NCBI GenBank assembly: GCA_030613005.1
Contig: JAUWMV010000003.1
Span: 1-64,000, forward strand
Reading direction: 5' to 3'
DNA: 64,000 nt
DNA from: a bacterium
Lineage (GTDB): Bacteria > UBP14 > UBA6098 > B30-G16
Position 1 is the first letter of the stretch; each line of letters begins with the position of its first letter. Below, piece after piece: positions 26,074 through 34,785 of this stretch. The notes under the pieces are model-generated. The model was not told where the DNA came from. It saw only the letters and a program-made list of their open reading frames with translations, and searched no databases. The translations under genes were made by a program, and so were the position numbers.

Positions 26074-26837
26074 TGTATAAGGGTCTGGTTAAATTTCTCA
26101 TATCTGTTGCTGAGTTTTTTTATTTGGGTGATAGAATTATCATTGGATTGTTTAAAAGACCTTTTTATTCCGATGAGACTTTTAAGCAGATGTATGTTAT
26201 AGGCATCGGGTCGTTGCCAATCGTTCTCTTGACCAGTGTTTTTACAGGGATGATTTTTGCGCTTCAAACCGGACATGAATTGGCTGTTTTCGGAGCGAAG
26301 ATGTATATTGGAACTCTGGTTTCTATGTCGATAATCCGCGAGCTTGGTCCTGTTCTATCCGCGTTGGTTATTACTGGGCGTGTAGGTGCGGGTATTGCAG
26401 CTGAGTTGGGCTCTATGAAAGTTACTGAGCAGATCGATGCCCTTAGAGCTATGGGAACGGATCCGGTGAAAAAGCTTGTAATAACTAGGTTTTTAGCAGG
26501 TCTTGTTGTTATACCTTGTCTTACTATTTTAGGGGATGGTATTGGGATTCTGGGTGGTTTATTTGTTGCTACTGCAGCATTCGGAATTACTCCAGTTTTC
26601 TACTGGAAAACCGCTTTGCAACCACTAACTACTGATGACTTAATTATGGGTTTAACAAAACCTATTATATTTGCTATTATGATTATATGGATAGCATGTT
26701 ATACTGGACTGAATACGACAGGTGGGACCGAAGGAGTGGGAAAGTCCACAACCAAAGCTGTGGTTATTTCCTCGGTGGCTATCTTGGTTGGTGATTACTT
26801 CATTACTCAGATTTTAATGTGGATTTTAGCGATATGA
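26073..26837 (+). CDS. mlaE: MlaE-family lipid ABC permease
   Basis: A 254-residue integral membrane protein with about five to six helices. It has the family signature GRVGAGIAAELGSMKVTEQIDALRAMG, given in parts as GRVGAGIAAELG and TEQIDALRAMG (about 105-130), and LAGLVVIPCLT. It is the permease of the Mla/MCE lipid transporter that moves phospholipids between inner and outer membrane. The start overlaps the hprK stop and its own stop overlaps the mlaF start, giving tight coupling. GGTEGVGKSTTKAVV near the end is the usual 'GA.GVG.ATT.AVV' motif, not a P-loop. Confidence 0.93.
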   Translation: MYKGLVKFLISVAEFFYLGDRIIIGLFKRPFYSDETFKQMYVIGIGSLPIVLLTSVFTGMIFALQTGHELAVFGAKMYIGTLVSMSIIRELGPVLSALVITGRVGAGIAAELGSMKVTEQIDALRAMGTDPVKKLVITRFLAGLVVIPCLTILGDGIGILGGLFVATAAFGITPVFYWKTALQPLTTDDLIMGLTKPIIFAIMIIWIACYTGLNTTGGTEGVGKSTTKAVVISSVAILVGDYFITQILMWILAI

Positions 26838-27607
26838 TCGAAATAAGGGATATATATAAAGGGTTTGAGGGTAAACCGGTACTTAAAGGAATAAATTTTA
26901 TAATACCTCCCGGTAAAACCACTGTAATTATGGGTCGTTCGGGATGTGGTAAAAGTGTTCTTTTAAAAATCATACTCCGTCTTCTTATTCCAGATAATGG
27001 CTCGATAATTTTTGAAGGACAAGATATTACTAATTTGAAGGAATCGAAAGTAAACGAGATTAGAAAACGTATAGGCATGCTTTTTCAGGGTTCAGCGCTT
27101 TTCGATTCGCTAACTGTCTGGGAAAATGTTGCGTTCCCTCTTATCGAACACTCGAAATTGCCGTATAATGAAATTGATTCCCGAGTAAAGAAACTTTTGG
27201 AATTTGTTGAGTTGCCTGAAGCCATGCGTAAAACTCCCGGTGAATTATCGGGAGGAATGAAAAAACGTGTGGGATTAGCAAGGGCTTTGATCTCTAATCC
27301 GGATTTTATTTTCTACGATGAGCCTACAACTGGTCTTGATCCTACAACCGCAGCGAGAATAATGCAACTTATTATAAGGACCACAGAGAATTTTTCCGCC
27401 ACATCTATTGTTGTTACGCACGATATAATTTGCGCGATGGCAATTGGTGATAGTTTTGCGTTTATCGATGATGGGAAAATTGTATTTTCGGGAAACGAGA
27501 AGGAACTTTTAAGTGCAGAAGTACCGGAATTACAAAAGTTTTTGGATGATGCAGTTCCCCAAAGTGTTTTTAAGCGATTTAGTGCAAGTAGAAAAAATGA
27601 GAAATGA
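26834..27607 (+). CDS. mlaF: MlaF-family lipid ABC ATPase
   Basis: A 257-residue ABC ATPase. It has Walker A GRSGCGKSVLLK (about 34-45), Q-loop GMLFQGSALFDSLTVWENV (the FQ..ALFDS.TV..N motif specific to MlaF), signature LSGGMKKRVGLARAL and Walker B FYDEPTTGLDP. The ATG at 26834 gives the classic ATGA overlap with mlaE. A GTG at 26819 is in frame but lacks a ribosome site. It powers the Mla complex on the cytoplasmic face. Confidence 0.94.
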   Translation: MIEIRDIYKGFEGKPVLKGINFIIPPGKTTVIMGRSGCGKSVLLKIILRLLIPDNGSIIFEGQDITNLKESKVNEIRKRIGMLFQGSALFDSLTVWENVAFPLIEHSKLPYNEIDSRVKKLLEFVELPEAMRKTPGELSGGMKKRVGLARALISNPDFIFYDEPTTGLDPTTAARIMQLIIRTTENFSATSIVVTHDIICAMAIGDSFAFIDDGKIVFSGNEKELLSAEVPELQKFLDDAVPQSVFKRFSASRKNEK

Positions 27608-27714
27608 AGCTAATAGCTTTAGGTTTTTATTATTATATTGAAATGTGTTATAAAATTAGATATTTGTAATATATTTTAATTTGATGTATTATTCGAAATT
27701 AATGGAGGAATAAT

Positions 27715-28686
27715 ATGGCACGTGTTTCTGCCGATAGAAGAATAGCTGTTGGTGGTTTTATAACGTCTGCTCTTCTTTTGTTTTTGGCAGCAATAATAAT
27801 CGTAAGCGGTCAGGAAGGTCTTCTAAAAAGACGTTTTGAGCTCCGAACTCGAATGGACCAAGTTAGCGGTCTCAAGGATGGTGCTCCAGTGTGGTTAGCT
27901 GGTGTTAGTGTGGGATCGGTTACAGGCATTTATTTTTTCTTTGATGACAGCCTCAAACGACCAAGAGTTGAAATTAGAATGAAAATTAAATCTTCATATA
28001 GAGAACTTATAAGATCGAATAGTAAAATTCGAATCGGCACTCTTGGATTATTGGGGGATAAATATCTCGCAATGACCCTTGGGGATCCGGATAAACCGAT
28101 AGTTAAGGATGGGGATTACTTGGAGAGTACCAGTCCAGTTGATTTTGAGGCATTACTTCAACAAAGTTCATGGGTGGTAGATGATGCTACGAAAGCTGTT
28201 CGTTCCGCTAAAGAAATTGTTACAAAGATCAATAAAGGCACGGGAACTATCGGTCTTCTCGTGAATGATCCAATTCTTTTTCAAGAACTCAAGGAGCTTC
28301 TAGACATAATGGAAAACGTAGGTCAAAAAGTAGCAAGAAATGAGGGAACTATTGGTCGTCTTTTCAATGAGCCAGATCTTTACATTCATCTTGACACTCT
28401 TATTCAGGAACTTGCATGGTTGACCGATACTATGAGAACGAGCAAGGGAACCTTTAAGAAATTTATCAGTGACACAAGTCTCTATGTTAATATTAACAGT
28501 ATAGTTACTAGGCTCGATACTATTATTACAAGGATTGAAAAAAGTCAAGGTACTTTGGGTGCGGCAATTAACGAACGGGAACTTTATGATGCGTTAAATT
28601 CTACCATATCATCGGTGGATTCTATTGTTAAAGCTATAAAAGAAGACCCCGGTAAATTTATCAATGTTAAAGTTAGGATTTTTTAG
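27715..28686 (+). CDS. mlaD: MlaD-family MCE domain lipid-binding protein
   Basis: A 323-residue protein with one N-terminal anchor helix (about 15-33) and an MCE domain (about 38-118): LRTRMDQVSGLKDGAPVWL, GVSVG and GTLGLLGDKYLAMTLG (in parts TLGLLGDKYLAM). A long amphipathic helical C-terminus follows, with repeated G-T-(I/L)-G-x-L-(V/F/I)-N-(D/E) motifs: GTIGLLVND, GTIGRLFNE, GTLGAAINE. This is usual in long MlaD/YrbD-like proteins of FCB and Chlamydiae and forms the periplasmic hexamer that carries lipid. GGAGGAATAAT precedes the ATG. The gap of 107 bp after mlaF is the only break in this stretch. Confidence 0.93.
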   Translation: MARVSADRRIAVGGFITSALLLFLAAIIIVSGQEGLLKRRFELRTRMDQVSGLKDGAPVWLAGVSVGSVTGIYFFFDDSLKRPRVEIRMKIKSSYRELIRSNSKIRIGTLGLLGDKYLAMTLGDPDKPIVKDGDYLESTSPVDFEALLQQSSWVVDDATKAVRSAKEIVTKINKGTGTIGLLVNDPILFQELKELLDIMENVGQKVARNEGTIGRLFNEPDLYIHLDTLIQELAWLTDTMRTSKGTFKKFISDTSLYVNINSIVTRLDTIITRIEKSQGTLGAAINERELYDALNSTISSVDSIVKAIKEDPGKFINVKVRIF

Positions 28687-28723
28687 GTTGATATTATTGC
28701 CTGAGATAGGATAATTAATCGCT

Positions 28724-29488
28724 ATGCGCAAAGAGCGACTATTAACCCTTGATATTGGAAATCGAGGGATAAATATTTATATTACAGTTGGCGATGAATT
28801 ATGTGGGAAATGGTCATTTCTCAGGATAGACCCATCATGGTCAAGTAAGCTTAGAAGTATTTTCCAAAGATCTAGAGCATCCGATGCAGTAGTGGTTTCG
28901 GTTGTTCCGGAGTCTACAGAGATGGCTGTATCAATTCTTCAAGAAATGCAAATTCAACCTATAATTATCTCCGGTGAAATCGAGACTCCGATTAAGATAG
29001 ATTATGGCACCTTAAAATACTTAGGAGCGGATAGAGTAGCAGTTGCGGTTGGTGCATGGATATTCTACTCAGATCGAGTAAAACAAATCGTTGCTGTGGA
29101 TGCTGGAACAGCTATAACAATAGATTTGGTTAGAGATGCAATTTTTCTCGGTGGAGCTATTATGCCTGGGATAGGACTTATGCTTAAATCATTGCAAACG
29201 GAAACTTCACAGCTAAATTTTGAAATTAAGGAAGTAACACCTCAATTTCCTGCAAAAAGCAGTGAGAAATGCATCTCGGCGGGGATTGTTGCAGCCGCTG
29301 CTGGTGCAGTTGAGTTTCTATGGAAAAAATATACATATTCCGAAAATTCCTTGCTGCTCATTCTAACCGGTGGTGATGCTGAGTTGTTAGCTCAATATCT
29401 TAGCGTTGAATTTATTATAGACCCGTTATTGTTGCTCAAAGGTGCAGTTGCTATCCGAGATTTTGTACTAAATCGGAGGGGGAAGTGA
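28724..29488 (+). CDS. coaX: Type III pantothenate kinase
   Basis: A 254-residue ASKHA-fold kinase that phosphorylates pantothenate in the first step of coenzyme A synthesis. Visible motifs are LLTLDIGNRGI (phosphate-1; the usual DxGNT has R in place of T), YLGADRVAVAVGA (catalytic GADR), VDAGTAITIDLV (phosphate-2) and LGGAIMPGIGLML. LILTGGDAELLAQYL forms the adenosine site. The start at 28724 follows mlaD by 37 bp; the end overlaps the next GTG start by four bases, so it belongs to the Mla operon. Confidence 0.9.
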   Translation: MRKERLLTLDIGNRGINIYITVGDELCGKWSFLRIDPSWSSKLRSIFQRSRASDAVVVSVVPESTEMAVSILQEMQIQPIIISGEIETPIKIDYGTLKYLGADRVAVAVGAWIFYSDRVKQIVAVDAGTAITIDLVRDAIFLGGAIMPGIGLMLKSLQTETSQLNFEIKEVTPQFPAKSSEKCISAGIVAAAAGAVEFLWKKYTYSENSLLLILTGGDAELLAQYLSVEFIIDPLLLLKGAVAIRDFVLNRRGK

Positions 29489-30573
29489 AAAGACCTGAAG
29501 ACATTATCGAGAAAGTTGGTGTGATTCATATTCATACTAAGGATTCTGACGGTTCTAAAACTCACAGGAAAATTATCGAAATGGGTAAGTCGTACGATCT
29601 CGATTTTTTGATGTTTGCTGATCATATGATATTAAAGCACAAACCGATAGAAGGTTTGTATGGTAAGCTCTTGGTTGTCGTAGGATATGAACATGAAGAT
29701 CAGGATAGAATAAATCACTTCTTAATTTTTGGAGTTAATTCTGTATTGGCACGAGATCTTTCGCCAAAACAATATGTTCACAGAGTAAAACAAGTCGGTG
29801 GACTAGGAATAATCGCTCACCCAGATGAAGTAAGAGATTTCGAGAAATACCCACCTTTGCCATGGACTGAATGGGGAACAGATGAGTTTCATGGCATCGA
29901 GATATGGAATCATATGTCAGAGTGGATTGAAGGCTTAGCAAATGGAAATAAACTCAAATACCTTTTTAAACCGAGGAGTTTATTAGTATCTCCACCAAAG
30001 ACAACTCTTGAGAGATGGGATAGGCTTAATAAGCGAAGAAAAGTTGTAGGAATTGCCTCAGCGGATGCTCATGGTCACAAGGTCACGATATGGGGACCGG
30101 TTTGGAAGACAGTTTTTCCTTACAAGGTCGAACTTAACTCATTAAGAACGCATGTGCTTTTAAAAAGACCGTATCCCAAAGATTTTCAGAAAGCCAAGCA
30201 GGAATTCTTCGAAGCGATTATGTCTTGCAGAGTTTTTATTTCAAATCATCGATGGGGTGATGCTCGAGGTTTTAAATTTTGGGCAGAATCGGATAGAAAT
30301 TTTGCCACTACAGGGGGAAGAATTGTTATTAGTTCTAAATTGAAAATGTCTATTCAAGCTCCAAAGACTGGAAGGATTGTTTTAATTAGGAACGGAAAGG
30401 AAATTGAACACATAAACGATAAAAATGCAATTTTTCCAGTTAAATCACCGGGATTGTATAGAATTGAAGTTTGGATAGAAGATAAAGGATGGATTTTTAC
30501 AAATCATATTAGAGTTATTACACCTTATAAAAGAACTAAGACGACTAAAAAAAGTTTTAAAGGAAAGCAATGA
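29485..30573 (+). CDS. PHP-domain phosphoesterase with C-terminal beta domain
   Basis: A 362-residue protein. Residues about 10-250 form a PHP metal-dependent phosphoesterase: IHIHTKDSDGSKT, FLMFADHM, LGIIAHPDEV and the metal-binding ASADAHGHKV. Residues about 260-350 look like an Ig-like beta domain (KMSIQAPKTGRIVLIRNG, then SPGLYRIEVWIE), an arrangement seen in environmental PHP proteins. The substrate is unknown; the operon context next to an inositol monophosphatase suggests phosphosugar or nucleotide turnover (inference). The GTG start at 29485 overlaps the coaX stop (GTGA). Confidence 0.8.
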   Translation: MKRPEDIIEKVGVIHIHTKDSDGSKTHRKIIEMGKSYDLDFLMFADHMILKHKPIEGLYGKLLVVVGYEHEDQDRINHFLIFGVNSVLARDLSPKQYVHRVKQVGGLGIIAHPDEVRDFEKYPPLPWTEWGTDEFHGIEIWNHMSEWIEGLANGNKLKYLFKPRSLLVSPPKTTLERWDRLNKRRKVVGIASADAHGHKVTIWGPVWKTVFPYKVELNSLRTHVLLKRPYPKDFQKAKQEFFEAIMSCRVFISNHRWGDARGFKFWAESDRNFATTGGRIVISSKLKMSIQAPKTGRIVLIRNGKEIEHINDKNAIFPVKSPGLYRIEVWIEDKGWIFTNHIRVITPYKRTKTTKKSFKGKQ

Positions 30574-31397
30574 CAGATAATGATTTGAAAGAATTACTAT
30601 CCACAGATTGTCATATACATCCCTCATATTCTTTTGATGCCAAAGGCTTTGCAGAGGAATTTGTTGAAAGTGCTATTAAAAAGAAATTGAAAAAAATTTG
30701 TTTCACAACTCATATTGATTTCAATCCTGCGAGGATAGCTATGGATCCTTTCATTAGAGTTAATGGAAATCTGTATTTAACAAATGATAAAAGAGTAAAA
30801 ATATATGTAGATGAAATCAATTTTCTCAAAGAAAAGTATTGGGATAAGATCAAAATAGTTATGGGGTTTGAATTTTCGTACGTACCATCAATAAAAGGAT
30901 TACTGGATAGATTTATTTGGAAATTTAAACCGGAATTTACAATTGGCTCAATTCACTCTATAAATTCAATAAATATAACGTCCCGAAGAGAACTTGCAGT
31001 CTGTCTCCGATGCTTTAAACCTGAGGATTTCATACCAAGATATTATAATAGCATAATCGAGCTTGAAGAAAGCGGATTATTTACTGTAATCGGACATTTT
31101 GATGGATACAAAAAATATCTTCAGGAAAAATGGGGAAAGGAAAGAATCGAGGATATTGAAGCAAAAATTCTGCCGGAAGTTGCTCGAGAACTCGGTAGGA
31201 TGAACTCAGCAATTGAAATAAATACCGCAGCAATTCGCAAGGGCTTAGGAAATCCCTATCCTGCGTTGCCGATTGTTAGTATATTACTCGAGTATGGCGT
31301 GAAAATTGTTTGCATCGGTTCCGATGCTCATAGTCCAGAGTTTGTTGCTGCGAATTTTGACTATGTGGCAAGCTTTTTTGGAAGGAGCGAACCATGA
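30570..31397 (+). CDS. PHP-domain histidinol-phosphatase-like protein
   Basis: A 275-residue stand-alone PHP protein. Metal-site motifs are TDCHIHPSYSFD, CFTTHIDF, GFEFSY, TIGSIHSI, VIGHFDGYKKY and IGSDAHSPE. This order matches the HisK/YcdX-like histidinol-phosphatase family. No other his genes are nearby, so histidine synthesis is not assured. It overlaps the previous PHP gene (ATGA) and the next gene (ATGA), so the four genes are translationally coupled. The two adjacent PHP proteins are not obvious copies of each other. Confidence 0.82.
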   Translation: MTDNDLKELLSTDCHIHPSYSFDAKGFAEEFVESAIKKKLKKICFTTHIDFNPARIAMDPFIRVNGNLYLTNDKRVKIYVDEINFLKEKYWDKIKIVMGFEFSYVPSIKGLLDRFIWKFKPEFTIGSIHSINSINITSRRELAVCLRCFKPEDFIPRYYNSIIELEESGLFTVIGHFDGYKKYLQEKWGKERIEDIEAKILPEVARELGRMNSAIEINTAAIRKGLGNPYPALPIVSILLEYGVKIVCIGSDAHSPEFVAANFDYVASFFGRSEP

Positions 31398-32245
31398 AAA
31401 TCAATGATAGCTTTTATAAGAAAAGCGAATTCTGGGCGAATACCGAGCTTTCTGAATCCGAGGAGAGAGAAATGTTAAACTTCGCTATAATTACAGCATC
31501 CAAGGCAGGGAATATTTTGAAGCGTGGGTTTTTCAGCCGCAAAGAAATAGCTCACAAATCCGAAAAGGAACTTGTAACAACTTCTGACATTGCCTCAGAG
31601 AAGTTCATCTTGTCTCGGATTTCCGAGTTTTATCCGTCCCATAATATTTTGTCTGAGGAACTTGCTCCGAATCAGATGTTCGGTGTGGAAAACCTATGGG
31701 TGGTCGATCCTCTCGACGGCACAAATAACTTTGCTCATGGACTTCCGCTGTTTTCGATATCTATAGGTTATATACATCGAGGAAGACTTGTCCTCGGTGT
31801 TATTCGAGATCCTATTCGAGAAGAGACATTCAGTGCAGCACAACACTTTCCAGCGACTTTAAACTCTGAGATAATCTCGGTCTCGGATATTGAAAACCTG
31901 TCCGACGCTCTTCTGGTTACCGGGTTCCCGTATGATGTAGCTTCAGATGTGGAAAATAATATTAATCATTTCAAAAGCTTTACTCCAAAAGTGCAAGGTA
32001 TAAGGCGTTTAGGTTCAGCTGCTTTAGATCTTGCATTTGTAGCTTCCGGCAGACTCGATGGATTTTGGGAACTGAAACTCAAACCGTGGGATATGACTGC
32101 TGGTGCAATAATAGTTCGCAAAGCTGGTGGAATTGTATCTGATTTTGAAGGAAATCCGTGGCATATTGATTCTGATAGGATAGTAACGGCAAATCCAATG
32201 CTTTTTCCGCAAATGATTGAGGTATTATTGCAAAATGGGTGTTAA
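31394..32245 (+). CDS. Inositol monophosphatase family protein
   Basis: A 283-residue Mg-dependent sugar phosphatase. Motifs are the Glu of LSEELAPN, DPLDGTNNFAHGLP (metal-binding, about 104-117), GSAALDLAFVASGRLDGFWE and KPWDMTAGAIIVRKAGG. Likely substrates are inositol 1-phosphate, fructose 1,6-bisphosphate or 3'-phosphoadenosine phosphosulfate; these motifs do not separate them. The N-terminal 25 residues precede the conserved domain and a Met at residue 28 is an alternative start, but the ATGA overlap with the PHP gene supports 31394. Confidence 0.87.
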   Translation: MKINDSFYKKSEFWANTELSESEEREMLNFAIITASKAGNILKRGFFSRKEIAHKSEKELVTTSDIASEKFILSRISEFYPSHNILSEELAPNQMFGVENLWVVDPLDGTNNFAHGLPLFSISIGYIHRGRLVLGVIRDPIREETFSAAQHFPATLNSEIISVSDIENLSDALLVTGFPYDVASDVENNINHFKSFTPKVQGIRRLGSAALDLAFVASGRLDGFWELKLKPWDMTAGAIIVRKAGGIVSDFEGNPWHIDSDRIVTANPMLFPQMIEVLLQNGC

Positions 32246-32867
32246 TAAGAATAAATATAGCAAAACAGATAAGTTTTTATTTTTCCTTGCAAAGCATTTT
32301 TTGCCCAGTTTCGTTAGAATTCTGGGGAAAACATGGAGGATAAAATTTTACGATCCTGACAATTTTAAGTATAAACGAGCAATCTATGCTTTTTGGCACC
32401 GATATTTAATTCCTTTTGGCTATGCATTTAGAAACAGAGGTGTTAAGGCTCTTGTTAGCTTCTCAAAAGAGGGAGAAATTGTAACTAGAGCAATTAAGAA
32501 GCTTGGATATGATGTCATACGGGGATCTTCAACCGAGGGAGCTTCAACAGCGTTGCTAAAGATAGTTCATGAGTTGCAAAACGACGGAATTGTAGCTATA
32601 ACTCCCGATGGACCTATAGGTCCAGCTGAAAAAGTTAAACCCGGAACAGTTGCAGCAGCTCGAGTTACAGATGCGGAGATTATTAGCGTTTCTATAACAG
32701 TAAAACGCACAATTGCATTAAAAACGTGGGATAGACTTTTAATTCCTCTGCCATTTGCAAAATTAAAAATATTTATCAGTAAACCTATGAAATTCAGCAA
32801 GGATATGGACATTGAATGCATAGAAAAACAAATTCAAGATTGGCTTAGTAAACACAGCGGTAAGTAA
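32235..32867 (+). CDS. DUF374 lysophospholipid acyltransferase-like protein
   Basis: A 210-residue protein of the DUF374 family, related to LpxL/PlsC acyltransferases. Diagnostic are AIYAFWHRYLIPF (catalytic-His region), a SFSKEGEIVTRAIKKLGYDVIRGSS stretch (in parts SKEGEIV and YDVIRGSST) and TPDGPIGPAEKVKPG. It probably acylates a lipid A or phospholipid intermediate at the inner membrane. A TTG at 32217 is in frame, but the ATG at 32235 follows GAGG at about 12 nt and is preferred; it overlaps the previous gene by 11 bp. Last gene of the operon begun near 24 kb. It converges with the M28 peptidase gene. Confidence 0.84.
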   Translation: MGVNKNKYSKTDKFLFFLAKHFLPSFVRILGKTWRIKFYDPDNFKYKRAIYAFWHRYLIPFGYAFRNRGVKALVSFSKEGEIVTRAIKKLGYDVIRGSSTEGASTALLKIVHELQNDGIVAITPDGPIGPAEKVKPGTVAAARVTDAEIISVSITVKRTIALKTWDRLLIPLPFAKLKIFISKPMKFSKDMDIECIEKQIQDWLSKHSGK

Positions 32868-32887
32868 CATAATACTGTCCGAAATGC

Positions 32888-33820
32888 TCATTGAGTAAGT
32901 ATCAGTGGATTGAAAATTAAATCTAATATAAGTTCCCCAATTTGATCGAGCGAAGAAGCTGAGCATTTATCCGGAGTATCTTCGAGCGTGTGCCAGTATG
33001 GATATTCAAAATCGATTATATCTACTGCTTTAATACCCACAGCTGCTAGAGGATGATGATCATCGAGCATCCATGGACCAACCGAATCTACAAATGCTGG
33101 TAAACCTAATAACTTAGCCCTTGCCCATATTGAATCGGTGACATTAGGAGCGAATCTTCTTTTTGAAAAACCCTCTTTTGGAATCTTAAGGTCTTTATCG
33201 CCAATCATATCGATTAGAACAGCATAATATGGTTTATTAGTAACCAGGTTCTTTGCATAGTATCTGCTGCCCATGAGATATCTGCTTAAGTCGCCCTCAT
33301 GCCCATATTCCTCTCCATCGAATAAGACTATATCCACCCCAAGTGGAGGTGAGTTGTGTTTAAGAATTTCCGCGAGGTGCATTAGTACTGCTACTCCGGA
33401 GGCACCATCATTTGCACCTAAAATTGGTGTTTCCCAGTTAAGTGAGTCGGGGTCTCGGTCTGCCCAAGGTCTTGTGTCCCAATGAGCACATAAGAGCACT
33501 CGTTTCTTGCTCTTAGAGTTAAACCGAGCTATAACATTCCCCATCGAAAGAATTTCACCTTTGTAACCGGTTCCGGAAAACGATTGCACAATAGTTTCGT
33601 CAGCCAATGAATCCATGAAATCTCGCAGCCAATTCAGAACTGTATCGTGTACTGCGGTTCCGGGTGGTCGGGGACCGAAGTTGCATTGAGCTACTAAAAG
33701 TTTATATGCTCGTTCACCAGAAAAGGTGGGTTCCTCCACTTTTTTCGCACAGCTTGTGGATACAAAAAAAAATAAACAGATAAAAGCTATAATTGTTATT
33801 ATAGTTATTTTTCGCAACAT
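32888..33820 (-). CDS. M28-family lipoprotein, glutaminyl cyclase-like
   Basis: A 310-residue zinc aminopeptidase-fold protein with a lipoprotein signal peptide (hydrophobic 4-22, lipobox STSC, acylated Cys near residue 24). Zinc-site motifs are LCAHWDTRPWADRDP, GANDGASGVAVL and FDGEEYGHEGD. FGPRPPGT and the late YWHTLEDTPDKCS also match the glutaminyl-peptide cyclotransferase branch of M28 better than general aminopeptidases. Such enzymes convert N-terminal Gln of exported proteins to pyroglutamate; in type IX secretion bacteria this is a common envelope step (family knowledge). It is one base downstream of the PfkB gene. Confidence 0.82.
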   Translation of the reverse strand: MLRKITIITIIAFICLFFFVSTSCAKKVEEPTFSGERAYKLLVAQCNFGPRPPGTAVHDTVLNWLRDFMDSLADETIVQSFSGTGYKGEILSMGNVIARFNSKSKKRVLLCAHWDTRPWADRDPDSLNWETPILGANDGASGVAVLMHLAEILKHNSPPLGVDIVLFDGEEYGHEGDLSRYLMGSRYYAKNLVTNKPYYAVLIDMIGDKDLKIPKEGFSKRRFAPNVTDSIWARAKLLGLPAFVDSVGPWMLDDHHPLAAVGIKAVDIIDFEYPYWHTLEDTPDKCSASSLDQIGELILDLIFNPLILTQ

Positions 33821-33821
33821 A

Positions 33822-34724
33822 TTAAAACCTTGTCATTTCCTTTAATTTTTCAAGCCTATTTTGAAATTCTGTGTCTGTTGCATTCATTAACCTATCGATC
33901 GAGAATCCTTCGATGCAAAAGCTTGCTGCAACAGTACCATAGACAAGACCAGTACGTATAGTTTCTTTATTTAGCTGGTTTTCTCTCGATATATACCCCA
34001 TCATTCCTCCGCCAAAGGAATCTCCAGCACCTGTTGGGTCTATTATATCTTTAGTGGGATATGCGGGTAACACAAATAGCTCATCGTCTTTACCTACAAG
34101 CATAGAACCGTAAACACCCCGTTTGAGAACCACCCACTCTGGTCCCCATGAGAGTAATTTTTCGGCTCCAGCCAGTGGGGATCTGAGTCCTGTAAGAAGC
34201 CTGAGTTCTAATTCATTTAGAAACAACATATTAATATTCTTTATGACATCTAAAAGCTTTTTTCGCTCGCCTTCGATCCAAAAATTCATTGTATCGGCAG
34301 CCAGAAGAGCAGTTTTTTTCATTTGCTCAGCAACTTGAAGCTGCAATGCTGGATGAATGTTTCCAAGGAAAATATAAGGCAGATTGCAATAATTATCGGG
34401 CAAATTCGGTGAAAAGTCCGCAAAAACATTGAGTTCAGTGCTTATTGTTTCTGGATCGCTAAAATCCTCATCGTAAATACCAGTCCAACGGAATGTCTTT
34501 CCTTTGTCTACATACAGTCCATTCATGTCTATTCCGCAGTTTCTTAGTTTTTCCAGATGTATCTCAGCAAAATCTTCGCCAACAACACCGACCATGTGAA
34601 CTTTGGATACTTTGCTTGCAGCAACAGAAAAATATGTAGCTGAACCTCCCAAACTGTCTGAGACTTGTCCTTTTGGAGTTGTTATATTGTCCAGTGCAAC
34701 AGATCCTACGACTAACAGACTCAT
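33822..34724 (-). CDS. PfkB-family carbohydrate kinase
   Basis: A 300-residue ribokinase-fold enzyme. It has the N-terminal GSVALDNITTP, GGSATYFSVAASKVS and the C-terminal PfkB signature DPTGAGDSFGGGMMGYI with catalytic Asp. NELELRLLTG is the mid-domain motif. Members phosphorylate ribose, adenosine, fructose or related sugars; the substrate is not resolved. AAGGAGC lies before the ATG. It is followed immediately by the M28 gene and preceded by the beta-CASP nuclease on the same strand. Proximity of apt three genes upstream could hint at nucleoside salvage (inference). Confidence 0.87.
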   Translation of the reverse strand: MSLLVVGSVALDNITTPKGQVSDSLGGSATYFSVAASKVSKVHMVGVVGEDFAEIHLEKLRNCGIDMNGLYVDKGKTFRWTGIYDEDFSDPETISTELNVFADFSPNLPDNYCNLPYIFLGNIHPALQLQVAEQMKKTALLAADTMNFWIEGERKKLLDVIKNINMLFLNELELRLLTGLRSPLAGAEKLLSWGPEWVVLKRGVYGSMLVGKDDELFVLPAYPTKDIIDPTGAGDSFGGGMMGYISRENQLNKETIRTGLVYGTVAASFCIEGFSIDRLMNATDTEFQNRLEKLKEMTRF

Positions 34725-34785
34725 CGATGCTCCTTCTTTTGATTATTTACTATTAGCGTAAAGAAAAATAGTTTAGCTGTTGAAA

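Noticed and set aside
26760-26780. P-loop in MlaE (GVGKST)
   Set aside because: It matches the conserved MlaE C-terminal loop in a membrane protein and lacks any other ATPase motif.
31203-31397. Histidine biosynthesis operon from the HisK-like PHP protein
   Set aside because: No other his gene lies in the window, so only the fold can be stated.
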